Source: Thermoplasmata archaeon (GTDB lineage Archaea > Thermoplasmatota > Thermoplasmata > Lutacidiplasmatales > UBA184). From it: a stretch of 36,490 nt of DNA. Under the pieces are notes generated by a model. It was not told where the DNA came from and made no database searches. It saw only the letters and a list, made by a program, of their open reading frames with translations. This document shows positions 23,888-32,084 of this stretch, in pieces. Positions within the stretch are counted from its first letter, which is position 1; each line of letters begins with the position of its first letter. The position numbers were made by a program, and so were the translations under genes. Where the stretch lies: assembly GCA_030038605.1 (NCBI GenBank), contig JASHSU010000052.1, positions 1 through 36,490 of the forward strand, read 5' to 3'.

Positions 23888-25918
23888 TTACGGAGGCGAC
23901 GGCGGCGCGTCGGGAGGGCGGCGCGGTGTCGCACGGTGCGCGGCCGCGGCCCACCGGGCCCGACGGCCGCCGTAGAACGCCCGCGTGGTCGCCGCGAGGT
24001 CGTGGATCGGTTCGAGACCCGGCAACCACGTCGCGAACGCCGGGGCCCGTTTGTCCAGCACGATGGCAATCCCGCGGTCGTGCTCGGACCGGATCATCCG
24101 CCCGCACGCCTGCACGATCGAGCGGGCCGCGGGGGCTTCGACGGTGTACTCCCAGCCCCGCCCGGTCGTGGTGTCCAGGAACTCGCGCAGGGCCGCCCGC
24201 TTGGCGGTTGGTTTGGGGTAGGGGATCCCGACCAGTACCACCGCCTCCAGCTCCTCGTCCGGGTAGTCGATCCCCTCGGCCAGACGGCCGCCGGCGACGC
24301 CCAGCAGGACGGTCCCGTCCGGGTCGCGCTTCCAGCCCTCGATCGAGCGCCACAGGTCGCCCGAGGGCATCTTGGAGAACTCGACGAAGACGTTGCCCGG
24401 CAGGGCGCTCTGCAGGCCGGCGTCGAGCACCCGCTGCAGGAGGTCGAAGCTCGGGAAGAAGACGGCCGTCTTCACCGGCAGGCAGGAGAGGACCTCGACG
24501 AGGCGGTCGGCGAGTCGCGGGATGGCGTGGGGGTCGCTGCGCAGGTCCTCGTAGCGCGTGGTGACGCTGGCGTCGTAGAGGAACTTCCGGTGCTCGGCCG
24601 GGAAGTGGGAGGGCAGGTCGAGCATGCGGGCGTCGGCCCCGAGCCCGAGGGCATCCCGGTACTCCTCGATCGGCGCCAGGGTACCGGACAGATGGACGGA
24701 GGTGTGACACTCGAGGATGCCCTGCGCGGGGACGGAGGCGTCCAGCGCGTACGCCTCGAGCGCGGGCCGGGGGGTCCGGGTGGCGACCTTCACGTAGCCC
24801 GGCGGCTCGAGTTGGGGCCACGAGAGGAGGGTGAGCGCGACCGTGTGGGCCCAGGAGCGGGGCAGGTGGCGTTCCCGTCGTTTCTCCTCCCGGAGGTTCT
24901 CGCCCCACGTCGCGAGCGCCCCCAACCAGGTGTCGAGCCGGTGGGTCGTGCCCCCGAGGGCGGTCAGCAACGCATCCTCGAAAACGGTCGGCGGGAGCAC
25001 CGCGTCGTCGTCGCGGACCAGGGCGTGGACGAGCTCCTCGACCGCCGCCCCGACGATGTCGAGCAGACGCGTCGCGCTCGGCCCGTCCGGGAGCTGGAAG
25101 TCGCCCCGTTCCGCCACCTCGCTGCGGGCCCGGCGGACCGATTCCTGGGGGAGCGAGACCGTCGCGAGGTCCCTCAGGTGCGAGGGCAGGTTGTGCGCCT
25201 CGTCGATGACCAGGTCGACCCGGTCCGGGGTGACCTCCATCCACCGGAACAGGGCGTTGCGGATGTACGGGTGGAAGAAGAACGCGTACGGGGCGGTGAC
25301 CAGGCGCGCGCGGGGCACGAGCCGTTTGGCCAGCTCGTAGGCGCAGAGGTTCTCGTCCCGCGCGAACTGGTCGAACTCGTGAGGCATCGGCATCTTCTCG
25401 CCGAACCGTTCGACCACGGTCTGAACATCGGTCTGGAGGACCCGGGCGTAGTAGGGACAGCCGTCCAGGTCGGTCAGGTCGATCTCGCCGCCCTCGGGGA
25501 GTTCGGGGGCCACCGTTACCGGAGCTTCACCGGCCATCGCCCGTTCGGTGACCCGCTTGCGGTCGGCGCACAGCTTCCCGTGTTCCTCGGCCGTCGCGCC
25601 CTTGATCTCGGCGACGTTCTCGAGCAGGAAGCACCGCCGGGCGCGCCCCTGCAGTCCGACCGCAAACAGCGGTCGGTCCAGCCGGTGGGCGATCGTCCGG
25701 GCCTCGTGGAGGACCTGGACCTCCTGGGAGTGGGTCCGGACGAGGTAGAGGATCTTGTGGTCCGCCGCCTCGGCGTGCTCCAGCAACGGAGCCAGCGTGG
25801 CGACCGTCTTGCCGCTCCCCGTCGGGGCGTTGATGAGCAGCGGGCCCCCTCGGGTCGTGAGGTCGGCGACCTCGGCGAGGATCCGGTCCTGGCCGGGGCG
25901 GACCCGGTAGGGAAACAG
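23888..25918 (-). CDS. XPD/Rad3-family DNA helicase (start uncertain)
   Basis: A superfamily 2 helicase of the XPD/DinG class. Walker A (APTGSGKT) lies upstream of the track's TTG start (25786), so the true protein is longer; the in-frame CTG at 25918 (LFPYRVRPGQD) gives 676 residues and the usual XPD beginning. Four 4Fe-4S cysteines follow (RRCF, LCAD, GCPYY, LCAY), then VIDEAHNL, and the C-terminal domain ends with QACGRMIRSEHDRG. No ATG, GTG or TTG was found in frame before Walker A. A GTG at 25970, in the frame of ORF 25527-25970, would need a +1 shift near the CCCC. XPD relatives unwind DNA 5' to 3'. Confidence 0.85.
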   Translation of the reverse strand: MFPYRVRPGQDRILAEVADLTTRGGPLLINAPTGSGKTVATLAPLLEHAEAADHKILYLVRTHSQEVQVLHEARTIAHRLDRPLFAVGLQGRARRCFLLENVAEIKGATAEEHGKLCADRKRVTERAMAGEAPVTVAPELPEGGEIDLTDLDGCPYYARVLQTDVQTVVERFGEKMPMPHEFDQFARDENLCAYELAKRLVPRARLVTAPYAFFFHPYIRNALFRWMEVTPDRVDLVIDEAHNLPSHLRDLATVSLPQESVRRARSEVAERGDFQLPDGPSATRLLDIVGAAVEELVHALVRDDDAVLPPTVFEDALLTALGGTTHRLDTWLGALATWGENLREEKRRERHLPRSWAHTVALTLLSWPQLEPPGYVKVATRTPRPALEAYALDASVPAQGILECHTSVHLSGTLAPIEEYRDALGLGADARMLDLPSHFPAEHRKFLYDASVTTRYEDLRSDPHAIPRLADRLVEVLSCLPVKTAVFFPSFDLLQRVLDAGLQSALPGNVFVEFSKMPSGDLWRSIEGWKRDPDGTVLLGVAGGRLAEGIDYPDEELEAVVLVGIPYPKPTAKRAALREFLDTTTGRGWEYTVEAPAARSIVQACGRMIRSEHDRGIAIVLDKRAPAFATWLPGLEPIHDLAATTRAFYGGRRARWAAAAHRATPRRPPDAPPSPP

Positions 25919-25988
25919 GTGGGGAGACCCCGTGGCGGAGGTTGCGCTCGGCGTAGACCCGGCTCCGCACTTTTGAGCCCGCGAACGG

Positions 25989-25998
25989 GGTTTTAAGC
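25989..25998 (-). promoter_or_regulatory. TATA-box candidate for the helicase gene
   Basis: The minus strand has GCTTAAAACC, centred about 24 bases before the GTG at 25970. That spacing fits a leaderless start at this GTG, which is not in the helicase frame (see the frameshift finding). The rest of the 87-base gap to the ferredoxin gene shows nothing else. Confidence 0.4.
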
Positions 25999-26057
25999 TG
26001 AGCCTTGAGTGGAACGGTGAACGGCGCCGAAACGGACGCTCGGCCCGAGCCGCGGGC

Positions 26058-26378
26058 TCACCCGTACGTATATTTCACGCCGTACGGACCGCGGGGCAGC
26101 GTCCAGGTGACGGACCCCTGGTCGCAGGCGATGTCGCAGGCGCCGCACTCGACGCAGTCCTCGTAGCGGAAGACGAGACGCCCATCGATGCGCTCGTAGC
26201 ACTTGGCCGGGCAGACGAACGTGCAGAACGAGTGAGGGCATTTCGCGCAGATCGCGGGCTTGACGGTGATGTGGGCGTGGTCCTTGGAGTCGGTGACGTA
26301 GCGCAGGGTGCCCAACCGCCGCTTGATCTCGATGGGGCCGGCGGCCGAAGGAGAGGACGTAGCGCCCGCGTCCGCCAT
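26058..26378 (-). CDS. fixX: FixX-like ferredoxin
   Basis: A 106-residue ferredoxin of the FixX type, the iron-sulfur partner of electron-transfer-flavoprotein:quinone oxidoreductase (FixC). It has CVECGACDIAC for one 4Fe-4S cluster and a further Cys-rich stretch ICAKCPHSFCTFVCPAKCYERID upstream. The basic N-terminus RRLGTLRYVTD and the TYG end match the family. It starts 13 bases after mdh on the same strand. fixA, fixB and fixC are not in the window. It would deliver electrons from acyl-CoA or amino-acid oxidation to quinone. Confidence 0.88.
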   Translation of the reverse strand: MADAGATSSPSAAGPIEIKRRLGTLRYVTDSKDHAHITVKPAICAKCPHSFCTFVCPAKCYERIDGRLVFRYEDCVECGACDIACDQGSVTWTLPRGPYGVKYTYG

Positions 26379-26391
26379 CTCGGTCGGTCCC

Positions 26392-27336
26392 TCACCCGGG
26401 GAGCTGGGCGAGCAGGTCCAAGTCGTCCCGTACGGCTTTCACGGAGGCCGCGAAGGCGGTCTTCTCCTCCGCGGACAGGCTGACCTCGACGATCCGCTCC
26501 ACGCCGCTCCGCCCGATGACGGCAGGCACCCCGATGTAGACGTTCTTTTCGCCGAACTCGCCGGACAGGTGGGCGCTGGCCGACAGCAGCCGGTGCTCGT
26601 CATGGGCCAGGGCCCGGACGAGCTCGGCCTGGGACGCGGTCGGAGCGTAGAACGCGCTACCGGTCTTCAGCAGGTTGACGATCTCTCCGCCGCCCTGCTT
26701 GGAGCGCTGGACGATCGCCGCGAGCGTGTCGGCCGGCAGGAGCTTCGTGAGGGGAACGCCCGCGACGCTCGTGAGGGACAGGACCGGGACCATCGTATCC
26801 CCGTGGCTGCCGAGGACGAAGCCGACCACATCCCGGGGCGCGACCTTGAGGGCGTCCGCGACGAACCAGCGGAACCGGGCCGTATCGAGGGTGCCGGATT
26901 CGCCGAAGACGCGGGGCGCGGGGAACCCGCACACCTGACGGAACCAGTACGTCATCACGTCGACCGGGTTCGTCACGACCAGGACCGTCGCGTGCGGGGC
27001 GTGGTCCCGGACCGCTTCGGCGTGGCCCTTCACGATCGCGGCGTTCTTGGACAGGAGGTCGGACCGGCTCATGCCGGGTTTCCGGGCCAGGCCCGCCGTC
27101 TCGACGACGACGTCCGCGCCGTCGAGGGCGTCGAGCGACGTCGACCCGGTGACTCGGGTACTGAACCCCAGGATCGGAGCGGACTCCTGAATGTCGAGCG
27201 CCTTACCCTGCGGCAGGCCGTCGACGATGTCGATGAGCGTCACCTCGCGGGCCAGGTCCATCTCCGCCAGCCGCTGCGCGAGCGAACCGCCGATGTTGCC
27301 CGCTCCCAGCACCGCGACCTTCCCGAGTCCCCCCAT
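26392..27336 (-). CDS. mdh: Malate dehydrogenase
   Basis: A 314-residue NAD(P)-dependent malate/lactate dehydrogenase family protein from ATG 27336; the longer track frame adds a reverse-strand artefact. Features are the Rossmann loop VLGAGNIGGSLAQ, IDIVDGLPQGKALDI with the NAD-selective Asp, the substrate-binding GLARKPGMSRSDLL (Arg pair), VTNPVDVMTYW and the catalytic His in GSHGDTMVP. The Arg in the mobile loop favours malate over lactate. It converts malate to oxaloacetate. mdh and fixX lie 13 bases apart and probably share a transcript. Confidence 0.92.
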   Translation of the reverse strand: MGGLGKVAVLGAGNIGGSLAQRLAEMDLAREVTLIDIVDGLPQGKALDIQESAPILGFSTRVTGSTSLDALDGADVVVETAGLARKPGMSRSDLLSKNAAIVKGHAEAVRDHAPHATVLVVTNPVDVMTYWFRQVCGFPAPRVFGESGTLDTARFRWFVADALKVAPRDVVGFVLGSHGDTMVPVLSLTSVAGVPLTKLLPADTLAAIVQRSKQGGGEIVNLLKTGSAFYAPTASQAELVRALAHDEHRLLSASAHLSGEFGEKNVYIGVPAVIGRSGVERIVEVSLSAEEKTAFAASVKAVRDDLDLLAQLPG

Positions 27337-27456
27337 TCCGTCGTCCCCGCCGCGTTCACTCGCCCCGCGTCTAAAGCCTCTCGCCCCCGCGCCGCAGAAC
27401 CGGACCTCCCCCTGCGCCGAAAGGTTGATTCTCCTCGTGGGTTGCTGAACCCGGCC

Positions 27457-27705
27457 ATGGTCGACACGGAGTCCGTCCTTCTCAACGTCCAGGAGCGGGA
27501 GAAGTGGCAGCGACGGATGGACCTGCTCGACCGGACCTTGAACGAGCTGCGCGCCCAGCGACGCCGAGTCGAAGCGCGGCTGGGTCGCGTTCGTGAGGAG
27601 ATCGCCAAACTGGAGGTCACGGCGGACGCGGTCGTCGAGTACCGCGGCCGGGTCGGGCCCGGGAGGATGGGTGCCCCGCAGGGGATCCCTCTCATTTTCC
27701 GATAG
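27457..27705 (+). CDS. Small coiled-coil protein 1
   Basis: An 82-residue protein from ATG 27457. Residues ~10-52 form a strongly charged heptad-like coiled coil (QEREKWQRRMDLLDRTLNELRAQ followed by RRRVEARLGRVREEIAKLEV), and then a Gly/Pro-rich tail. No family is recognised. Its 3' end overlaps the next small coiled-coil ORF by 35 bases in another frame. The pair could be two proteins or a single protein broken by a frameshift. Confidence 0.5.
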   Translation: MVDTESVLLNVQEREKWQRRMDLLDRTLNELRAQRRRVEARLGRVREEIAKLEVTADAVVEYRGRVGPGRMGAPQGIPLIFR

Positions 27706-27901
27706 GGTCGACTCCCTGCGGGCGAGCGAGCGGGAGCTCGTCGCGGAGATCGACCGTCTGAAGCGGGAGGAGCGGTACATTCTGCTCAAGGTCCGCCAGG
27801 CCCGCGACCAGGTCCGCTACTACGAGGGCCTCCTCGCGCTGCTCCGGCGCGACTGGGGTCAATCCGCCGGGCTCTCCGACTTGATTCGCCGCCTCGGCTA
27901 G
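27671..27901 (+). CDS. Small coiled-coil protein 2
   Basis: A 76-residue protein from GTG 27671, which has GGGAGG ten bases upstream. It is almost entirely a charged helix (SLRASERELVAEIDRLKREE, then ILLKVRQARDQVRYYEGLLALL) and ends SDLIRRLG. The track's longer version (from 27593) includes the overlap with the first coiled-coil gene and is Arg/Ser-rich, so the later start is preferred. It precedes the panE-like gene by 15 bases. No family is recognised. Confidence 0.5.
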   Translation: MPRRGSLSFSDRVDSLRASERELVAEIDRLKREERYILLKVRQARDQVRYYEGLLALLRRDWGQSAGLSDLIRRLG

Positions 27902-27916
27902 GGCGGGGAGCGGGGC

Positions 27917-28867
27917 GTGCGCGTCGTCGTCTTCGGCGCCGGAGCGATCGGTAGCCTCTTCGGCGCCTCGCTGGCCCACGGGGGTCACGAGGTCCTGCTC
28001 ATCGGGCGCCCCGACCACGTCGCCGCGGTCCGCGCCCATGGGTTGCGGATCACCGGCTCCCTGGTCGACACGGTCGAACTGCCCGCCGCCACCACCGTCC
28101 CGGCCGACTTCGCCCCGGACGCGGTGCTGCTGACGTCGAAGACGTTCGACCTCGCGGCCGCCGCGAGCCTCCTCGCGATCGAGGTCCCCAAACCGGTGCC
28201 GACCCTCCTGCCCCAGAACGGCCTCGGGGTCGAAGACGAGGTGGCGACCGCACTGGCGGCCGGCGGATGGACCCACACGGAACGGTGGATCGTTCGCGCG
28301 GTCAACTCCGTGCCGGCGACCCTGCTCGGACCGGGCGAGGTGCGCGCGGCAGGGACCGGCGAGCTGCTGCTCGGCCGTCCGGCGAGCCCGAATGCGGTGG
28401 CGACCCGGACGCTCGCCCGGTTGCTCCGAGGTCGGGAGTTCAAACTGCGCTACGTCGACGACCTGCCACGGGAGATCTGGAGGAAGGCGATCCTGAATGC
28501 GGCCATCAACCCGGTCACCGCCCTGCACGGCGTCGTCAACGGTCGGCTTCGTGAGGAGCCCTATCACACGGAATCGCTCGCTCTGCTCCAAGAGGCCGTC
28601 ACCGTGGCCCGGGCCGAGGGCGTGAAGTTCCGGGACAAGGAGATCCGGGCCGACCTGGAACGTGTGCTGACGGCCACGGCCGAGAACCGGTCGAGCATGC
28701 TGCAGGACCTGGACCGGGGCCGCCGCACCGAGGTTCAGGCGATCTCCGGCGAGGTGCTCCGCCGGGGCCTGGCCCATGACCTCGACCTGCCGGCGACCCG
28801 TCGCGCGGTCGAGGCGGTCCGGTCGTTTTCCGGGCGACCGGCCGCCTCCCGGGGACAATCGTCTTAG
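27917..28867 (+). CDS. panE: Ketopantoate reductase family protein
   Basis: A 316-residue protein that reduces 2-dehydropantoate to pantoate with NAD(P)H for coenzyme A synthesis. The Rossmann loop FGAGAIGSLFGASLA is at the N-terminus, LLIGRPDHVAAVRAHGLRI is the cofactor-binding segment, and the catalytic region is IWRKAILNAAINPVTALHG, with the usual Lys and Asn. The C-terminal helical domain is of normal length. The start is GTG at 27917, after a short gap. pgk follows on the same strand ~30 bases later. Confidence 0.88.
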   Translation: MRVVVFGAGAIGSLFGASLAHGGHEVLLIGRPDHVAAVRAHGLRITGSLVDTVELPAATTVPADFAPDAVLLTSKTFDLAAAASLLAIEVPKPVPTLLPQNGLGVEDEVATALAAGGWTHTERWIVRAVNSVPATLLGPGEVRAAGTGELLLGRPASPNAVATRTLARLLRGREFKLRYVDDLPREIWRKAILNAAINPVTALHGVVNGRLREEPYHTESLALLQEAVTVARAEGVKFRDKEIRADLERVLTATAENRSSMLQDLDRGRRTEVQAISGEVLRRGLAHDLDLPATRRAVEAVRSFSGRPAASRGQSS

Positions 28868-28896
28868 CGGCCGACCCCTCGACCCGAGCGACCGTC

Positions 28897-30075
28897 ATGG
28901 CCAAGCGGGGGATCCAGGACGCTGCGGTCCACGGGCGCCGCGTGCTCGTCCGCGTCGACTTCAACGTGCCCCAGGAACCGAACGGTCAGGTCGCCGACGA
29001 CCGACGCATCGTCGAGGCGCTGCCGACGCTCAACCACCTCCGGGCCGCCGGTGCCCGGACCATCCTCATGTCCCACCTGGGTCGACCCGACGGGCACCGG
29101 GACCCGAAGTTCAGTCTGCGGCCGGTCGCCCATCGACTGAGCCAGCTACTCGGCCAGCCGGTACCGCTGGCGGGCGACATCGTCGGCGTCGAAGCGCTCG
29201 AACTGTCGGCGCGGCTGCAGAACGGCCAGTTCCTCCTGCTCGAAAACCTCCGGTTCAATCCGGGCGAGGAGGCGAACGACCCCGGCTTCGCCGCCCAGCT
29301 GGCGCGTCTGGGGGAGATCTTCGTCGAGGATGCGTTCGGCACCGTGCACCGCGCCCACGCCTCGACCGTCGGCGTGCCGAAGCGCCTGCCCTCGTTCGCC
29401 GGGTTCCTCGTCGAGCGGGAGATGAAGGAGCTCTCCCGACTCGTGGGGACGCCGCCCCGGCCGTACGTCGTCCTCGTGGGTGGGGCGAAGGTGAAGGACA
29501 AGTTGCCGCTGCTGCGCAGTTTCCTCGGCAAGGCCGATACGCTCCTCATCGGAGGGGCGCTGGCCAACCCGTTCCTCGCCGCCGGAGGGGTGCGGCTCGG
29601 CGCCACGCCTCCCCAGTCCGGCGTGGAGTCGGACGTGAACGAGTTCCTCCGCGCCGCCGACTCGGCCCACACCCGAGTCCTGCTCCCGACCGACGTCCGG
29701 GTCGACCGGCCCGGCCGTCCCGACGCCGAGGTCTACGCCCCCACCGCGGTGCCGGACGACGCGGTCGTGCAGGACATCGGCCCGGCCACCCAGGCCCGGT
29801 TCGTCGACGCGCTCGCGGGTTCGCAGACGGTGTTCTGGAACGGACCGCTGGGCCGGGCGGAAGACCCGCGATTCGCGGAGGGCACGCGCTCAGTCGTGGG
29901 CGCTCTGGGCGGCCTCCCGGGCTATCACGTCGCGGCCGGCGGGGACTCGGCCCGGCTCGCCCAGGACCTGGGCGTCGTGGGCGGCTTTCAGTTCATCTCG
30001 ACCGGCGGCGGCGCGGCGCTCGAGTTCGTCGAGGGCGTCGAACTGCCCGGCCTCGCCGTGCTCTCCGACGTGTGA
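28897..30075 (+). CDS. pgk: Phosphoglycerate kinase
   Basis: A 392-residue PGK that interconverts 1,3-bisphosphoglycerate and 3-phosphoglycerate with ADP/ATP in glycolysis or gluconeogenesis. Signature segments are VLVRVDFNVP, ILMSHLGRPDG, LLENLRFNPGE and DAFGTVHRAHAST in the N-domain, and GGAKVKDKLPLL, FWNGPLGRAED, AAGGDSARLAQD and ISTGGGAALEF in the nucleotide domain. Length and motif order are normal. The ATG is at 28897. Its last 83 bases lie opposite the cutA tail on the other strand. Confidence 0.96.
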   Translation: MAKRGIQDAAVHGRRVLVRVDFNVPQEPNGQVADDRRIVEALPTLNHLRAAGARTILMSHLGRPDGHRDPKFSLRPVAHRLSQLLGQPVPLAGDIVGVEALELSARLQNGQFLLLENLRFNPGEEANDPGFAAQLARLGEIFVEDAFGTVHRAHASTVGVPKRLPSFAGFLVEREMKELSRLVGTPPRPYVVLVGGAKVKDKLPLLRSFLGKADTLLIGGALANPFLAAGGVRLGATPPQSGVESDVNEFLRAADSAHTRVLLPTDVRVDRPGRPDAEVYAPTAVPDDAVVQDIGPATQARFVDALAGSQTVFWNGPLGRAEDPRFAEGTRSVVGALGGLPGYHVAAGGDSARLAQDLGVVGGFQFISTGGGAALEFVEGVELPGLAVLSDV

Positions 30076-30451
30076 GACCGCCCAGCGGGGGCGGCGGCGC
30101 GTCCGGTTCGAGCGTCGCGGAAAGGTACGCCAGGTACCGCGGATCGACCCGCGGCACGTCCACCTCGACGACCTCCGGGACCTCGTACGGATGCGTCCGG
30201 CCGAGGAACTCGAACAGGGCGCCGACCTTCTTCGGCACCGTCTTGAAGACGACGACCGCCTCCGACTGCGCCTCGACCCGGCCCTTCCAGAAGTAGCGGG
30301 ACTCGGCGGGGAGCACGTTCCCGCAGGCGGCGAGGCGCCCCTCGACGGCCTCCGTGACGGCGGCGAGCGCGGTCTCCCGGGACGGGAAGGTCGTCAGCAC
30401 GAGACGCACCGGCCCGACCGCCCGGATCGGGTCGAGCGCGTACGGGCTCAC
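29993..30451 (-). CDS. cutA: CutA1 divalent-cation-tolerance family protein with extended tail
   Basis: A 152-residue protein. Residues ~1-111 match the CutA fold, a trimeric ferredoxin-like protein: VLTTFPSRETALAAVTEAVEGRLAACGNV, then SRYFWKGRVEAQSEAVVVFKT and HPYEVPEVVEVDV, with PRYLAYL near the end. Typical members stop there. The remaining ~40 residues are Arg/Pro-rich and run antisense into the pgk 3' end by 83 bases, which looks like read-through after loss of the native stop. The gene start overlaps the DP1 stop by four bases. CutA's biochemical role is still unclear. Confidence 0.85.
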   Translation of the reverse strand: MSPYALDPIRAVGPVRLVLTTFPSRETALAAVTEAVEGRLAACGNVLPAESRYFWKGRVEAQSEAVVVFKTVPKKVGALFEFLGRTHPYEVPEVVEVDVPRVDPRYLAYLSATLEPDAPPPPLGGLTRRRARRGRAVRRPRRTRAPRRRRSR

Positions 30452-31959
30452 GCGGCGACCTCCGTGCTGCGGGGGTCGCCCTCGGAGAAGTCCAGCGTCG
30501 TCACCCCGAACGTCGCCAGGTCGACCAGGGCGGCTCGCGCCGGCACCGGGACGATGTTGCGCATCCGCTGGTACTCCGTCTCGGCTTGCCAGGTCGAGGC
30601 GTTGAGCAGCAGGACCCCGCGGTACCGGTCGACGCCGTATGTGTGCGCGTGACCGGTCACGAGGATGTCCGGCGGCGTGTCGAGGATGAGGCCGTCCCGC
30701 CCGCTCGGCGCCAACGGGGTTCGGTCCCCGTAGATCGGAGCAAGGTGGCGCATCTGGAGCATCCGCTTCATCACCTCGGTCGGGCGGGCGTAGCTGGCCC
30801 CGGGGAGCGCCGGGATGAGGTCGTCGAAGCTCCGGCCGTGGTAGGCGGAGACGACGACGCCGTCGAGGGCGAAGGTCGATGGGTTGGCCAGGATCCGGAC
30901 GTTCGATCCGAGACCGCGGGTGAGGTTGTGCGGTAGCGCCGGCTGCGGCTCCGCCGGACAGACCGCGTCGTGGTTGCCGGGGATCACCACCACCGTCACC
31001 CGTTCGGGGAGTTCGGCCAGGCGGCGGCCGAGCTCAGCGTACTGCTCCACGACGTCCGCGATCGCCAGGTCCTTCTCCTGACGCGGGTAGACCCCGATCC
31101 CGTCCACGAGGTCGCCGGCGACCACGACGTAGTCGACCGACGCGGCCAGCTCCCCGGCTGGACCCCGGCCGTGCAGGAACTCGGTCAGGTGGGACCAGCT
31201 CTCCGTGAGGAACGACCGACTGCCCACGTGGAGGTCCGAGAGGAACACGGCCCGCGACGGCCGGCGCGCCCGGCCGACGGTCCGGCTCGGCGGGATGTCG
31301 GGCCGCTCGAGCCCCACGGCCCGGGGCAACTTCCGCGCCTCCTTCGAGAACTCGAGACGGAGGCCCACGACCTCGTCCGACAGGATGGTGAGGCGCGCCC
31401 CGGGGGAGCCGCGCGGTACCAGGACCTCGAGCGACCCTGTCGGGTCGTCCACGGTGAGGATGAGGTGGTGCTTCTGCGGTGTTTCGCGGACCTCACGGAC
31501 GAGACCCACGACCGAGGCCGCGCCGTCCGTGGCCCGCAACTCCTTGATCGACCGCAGATTGTCCAGGCCGGGTCGGCCCCGCAACAACCGGGACAGGGCG
31601 CGGTACCGGGAGTGGAACAGCGCCGAGTACGCGTCCAGCGGGGTCTCGCCCGCCGTCGGGGGCACGTACCCGTCCTGAAGGAGGCGGAATCCGGCCACCG
31701 GTCCCGGCGGCGCCGGACCCGTCGCCGGCCGCTCGGGCGCAACGCGGACGGCGTACCCGCCGCTGCGGTCGTCGGCGAGGACGTGCTCCACCATCTCGCG
31801 GGTGACGAACGGGCTGACCCCGTCCGACCGCTCGATCACTTCCCGAGAGACGACCAGCGGGTGCGAGTGGTCGAGCAGCAGTTCCAGCGCGCCGGCCTCG
31901 ACCAGCTTCTGATGCTCCTGAAAGTACGCGACAATGTGTTCTCGCAGGTTGCTCGCCAA
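30448..31959 (-). CDS. polB: DNA polymerase D small subunit DP1
   Basis: A 503-residue DP1, the exonuclease subunit of the archaeal replicative polymerase PolD. After an N-terminal helical region and an OB-fold domain (ASVVGLVREVRETPQKHHLILTVDDPTG), the calcineurin-like phosphodiesterase domain shows SDLHVGSRSF, AGDLVDGIG, IPGNHDAVCP and TGHAHTYGV, the metal ligands for 3'-5' proofreading. The start is ATG 31959. The DP2 large subunit is not in the window. Presence of PolD supports a euryarchaeal lineage. cutA is coupled downstream. Confidence 0.96.
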   Translation of the reverse strand: MASNLREHIVAYFQEHQKLVEAGALELLLDHSHPLVVSREVIERSDGVSPFVTREMVEHVLADDRSGGYAVRVAPERPATGPAPPGPVAGFRLLQDGYVPPTAGETPLDAYSALFHSRYRALSRLLRGRPGLDNLRSIKELRATDGAASVVGLVREVRETPQKHHLILTVDDPTGSLEVLVPRGSPGARLTILSDEVVGLRLEFSKEARKLPRAVGLERPDIPPSRTVGRARRPSRAVFLSDLHVGSRSFLTESWSHLTEFLHGRGPAGELAASVDYVVVAGDLVDGIGVYPRQEKDLAIADVVEQYAELGRRLAELPERVTVVVIPGNHDAVCPAEPQPALPHNLTRGLGSNVRILANPSTFALDGVVVSAYHGRSFDDLIPALPGASYARPTEVMKRMLQMRHLAPIYGDRTPLAPSGRDGLILDTPPDILVTGHAHTYGVDRYRGVLLLNASTWQAETEYQRMRNIVPVPARAALVDLATFGVTTLDFSEGDPRSTEVAA

Positions 31960-32084
31960 CGACCCCTCCGAGCGAACCTACCGAACCGCGGGGACGGCTC
32001 CGCCGACCGCGCGACGGGCTCGGAGGGAGGCCGGCTTATTTCAAGTCTCGCGCGCGGAACGTCGCGGGCGCGACGCCGGCGGGT

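Noticed and set aside
22275-25244. A 989-codon minus-strand ORF
   Set aside because: Only its last 201 codons (gmhA) are real. The rest is an Arg/Pro/Gly-rich shadow of hddA and the helicase, which have clear family motifs.
23588-25996. An 802-codon plus-strand ORF
   Set aside because: It is the antisense frame of hddA and the helicase, with no family features; long open antisense frames are common in DNA of this GC content.
28776-30296. A 506-codon plus-strand ORF over pgk
   Set aside because: It is a frame-shifted shadow of pgk with Arg/Pro-rich composition.
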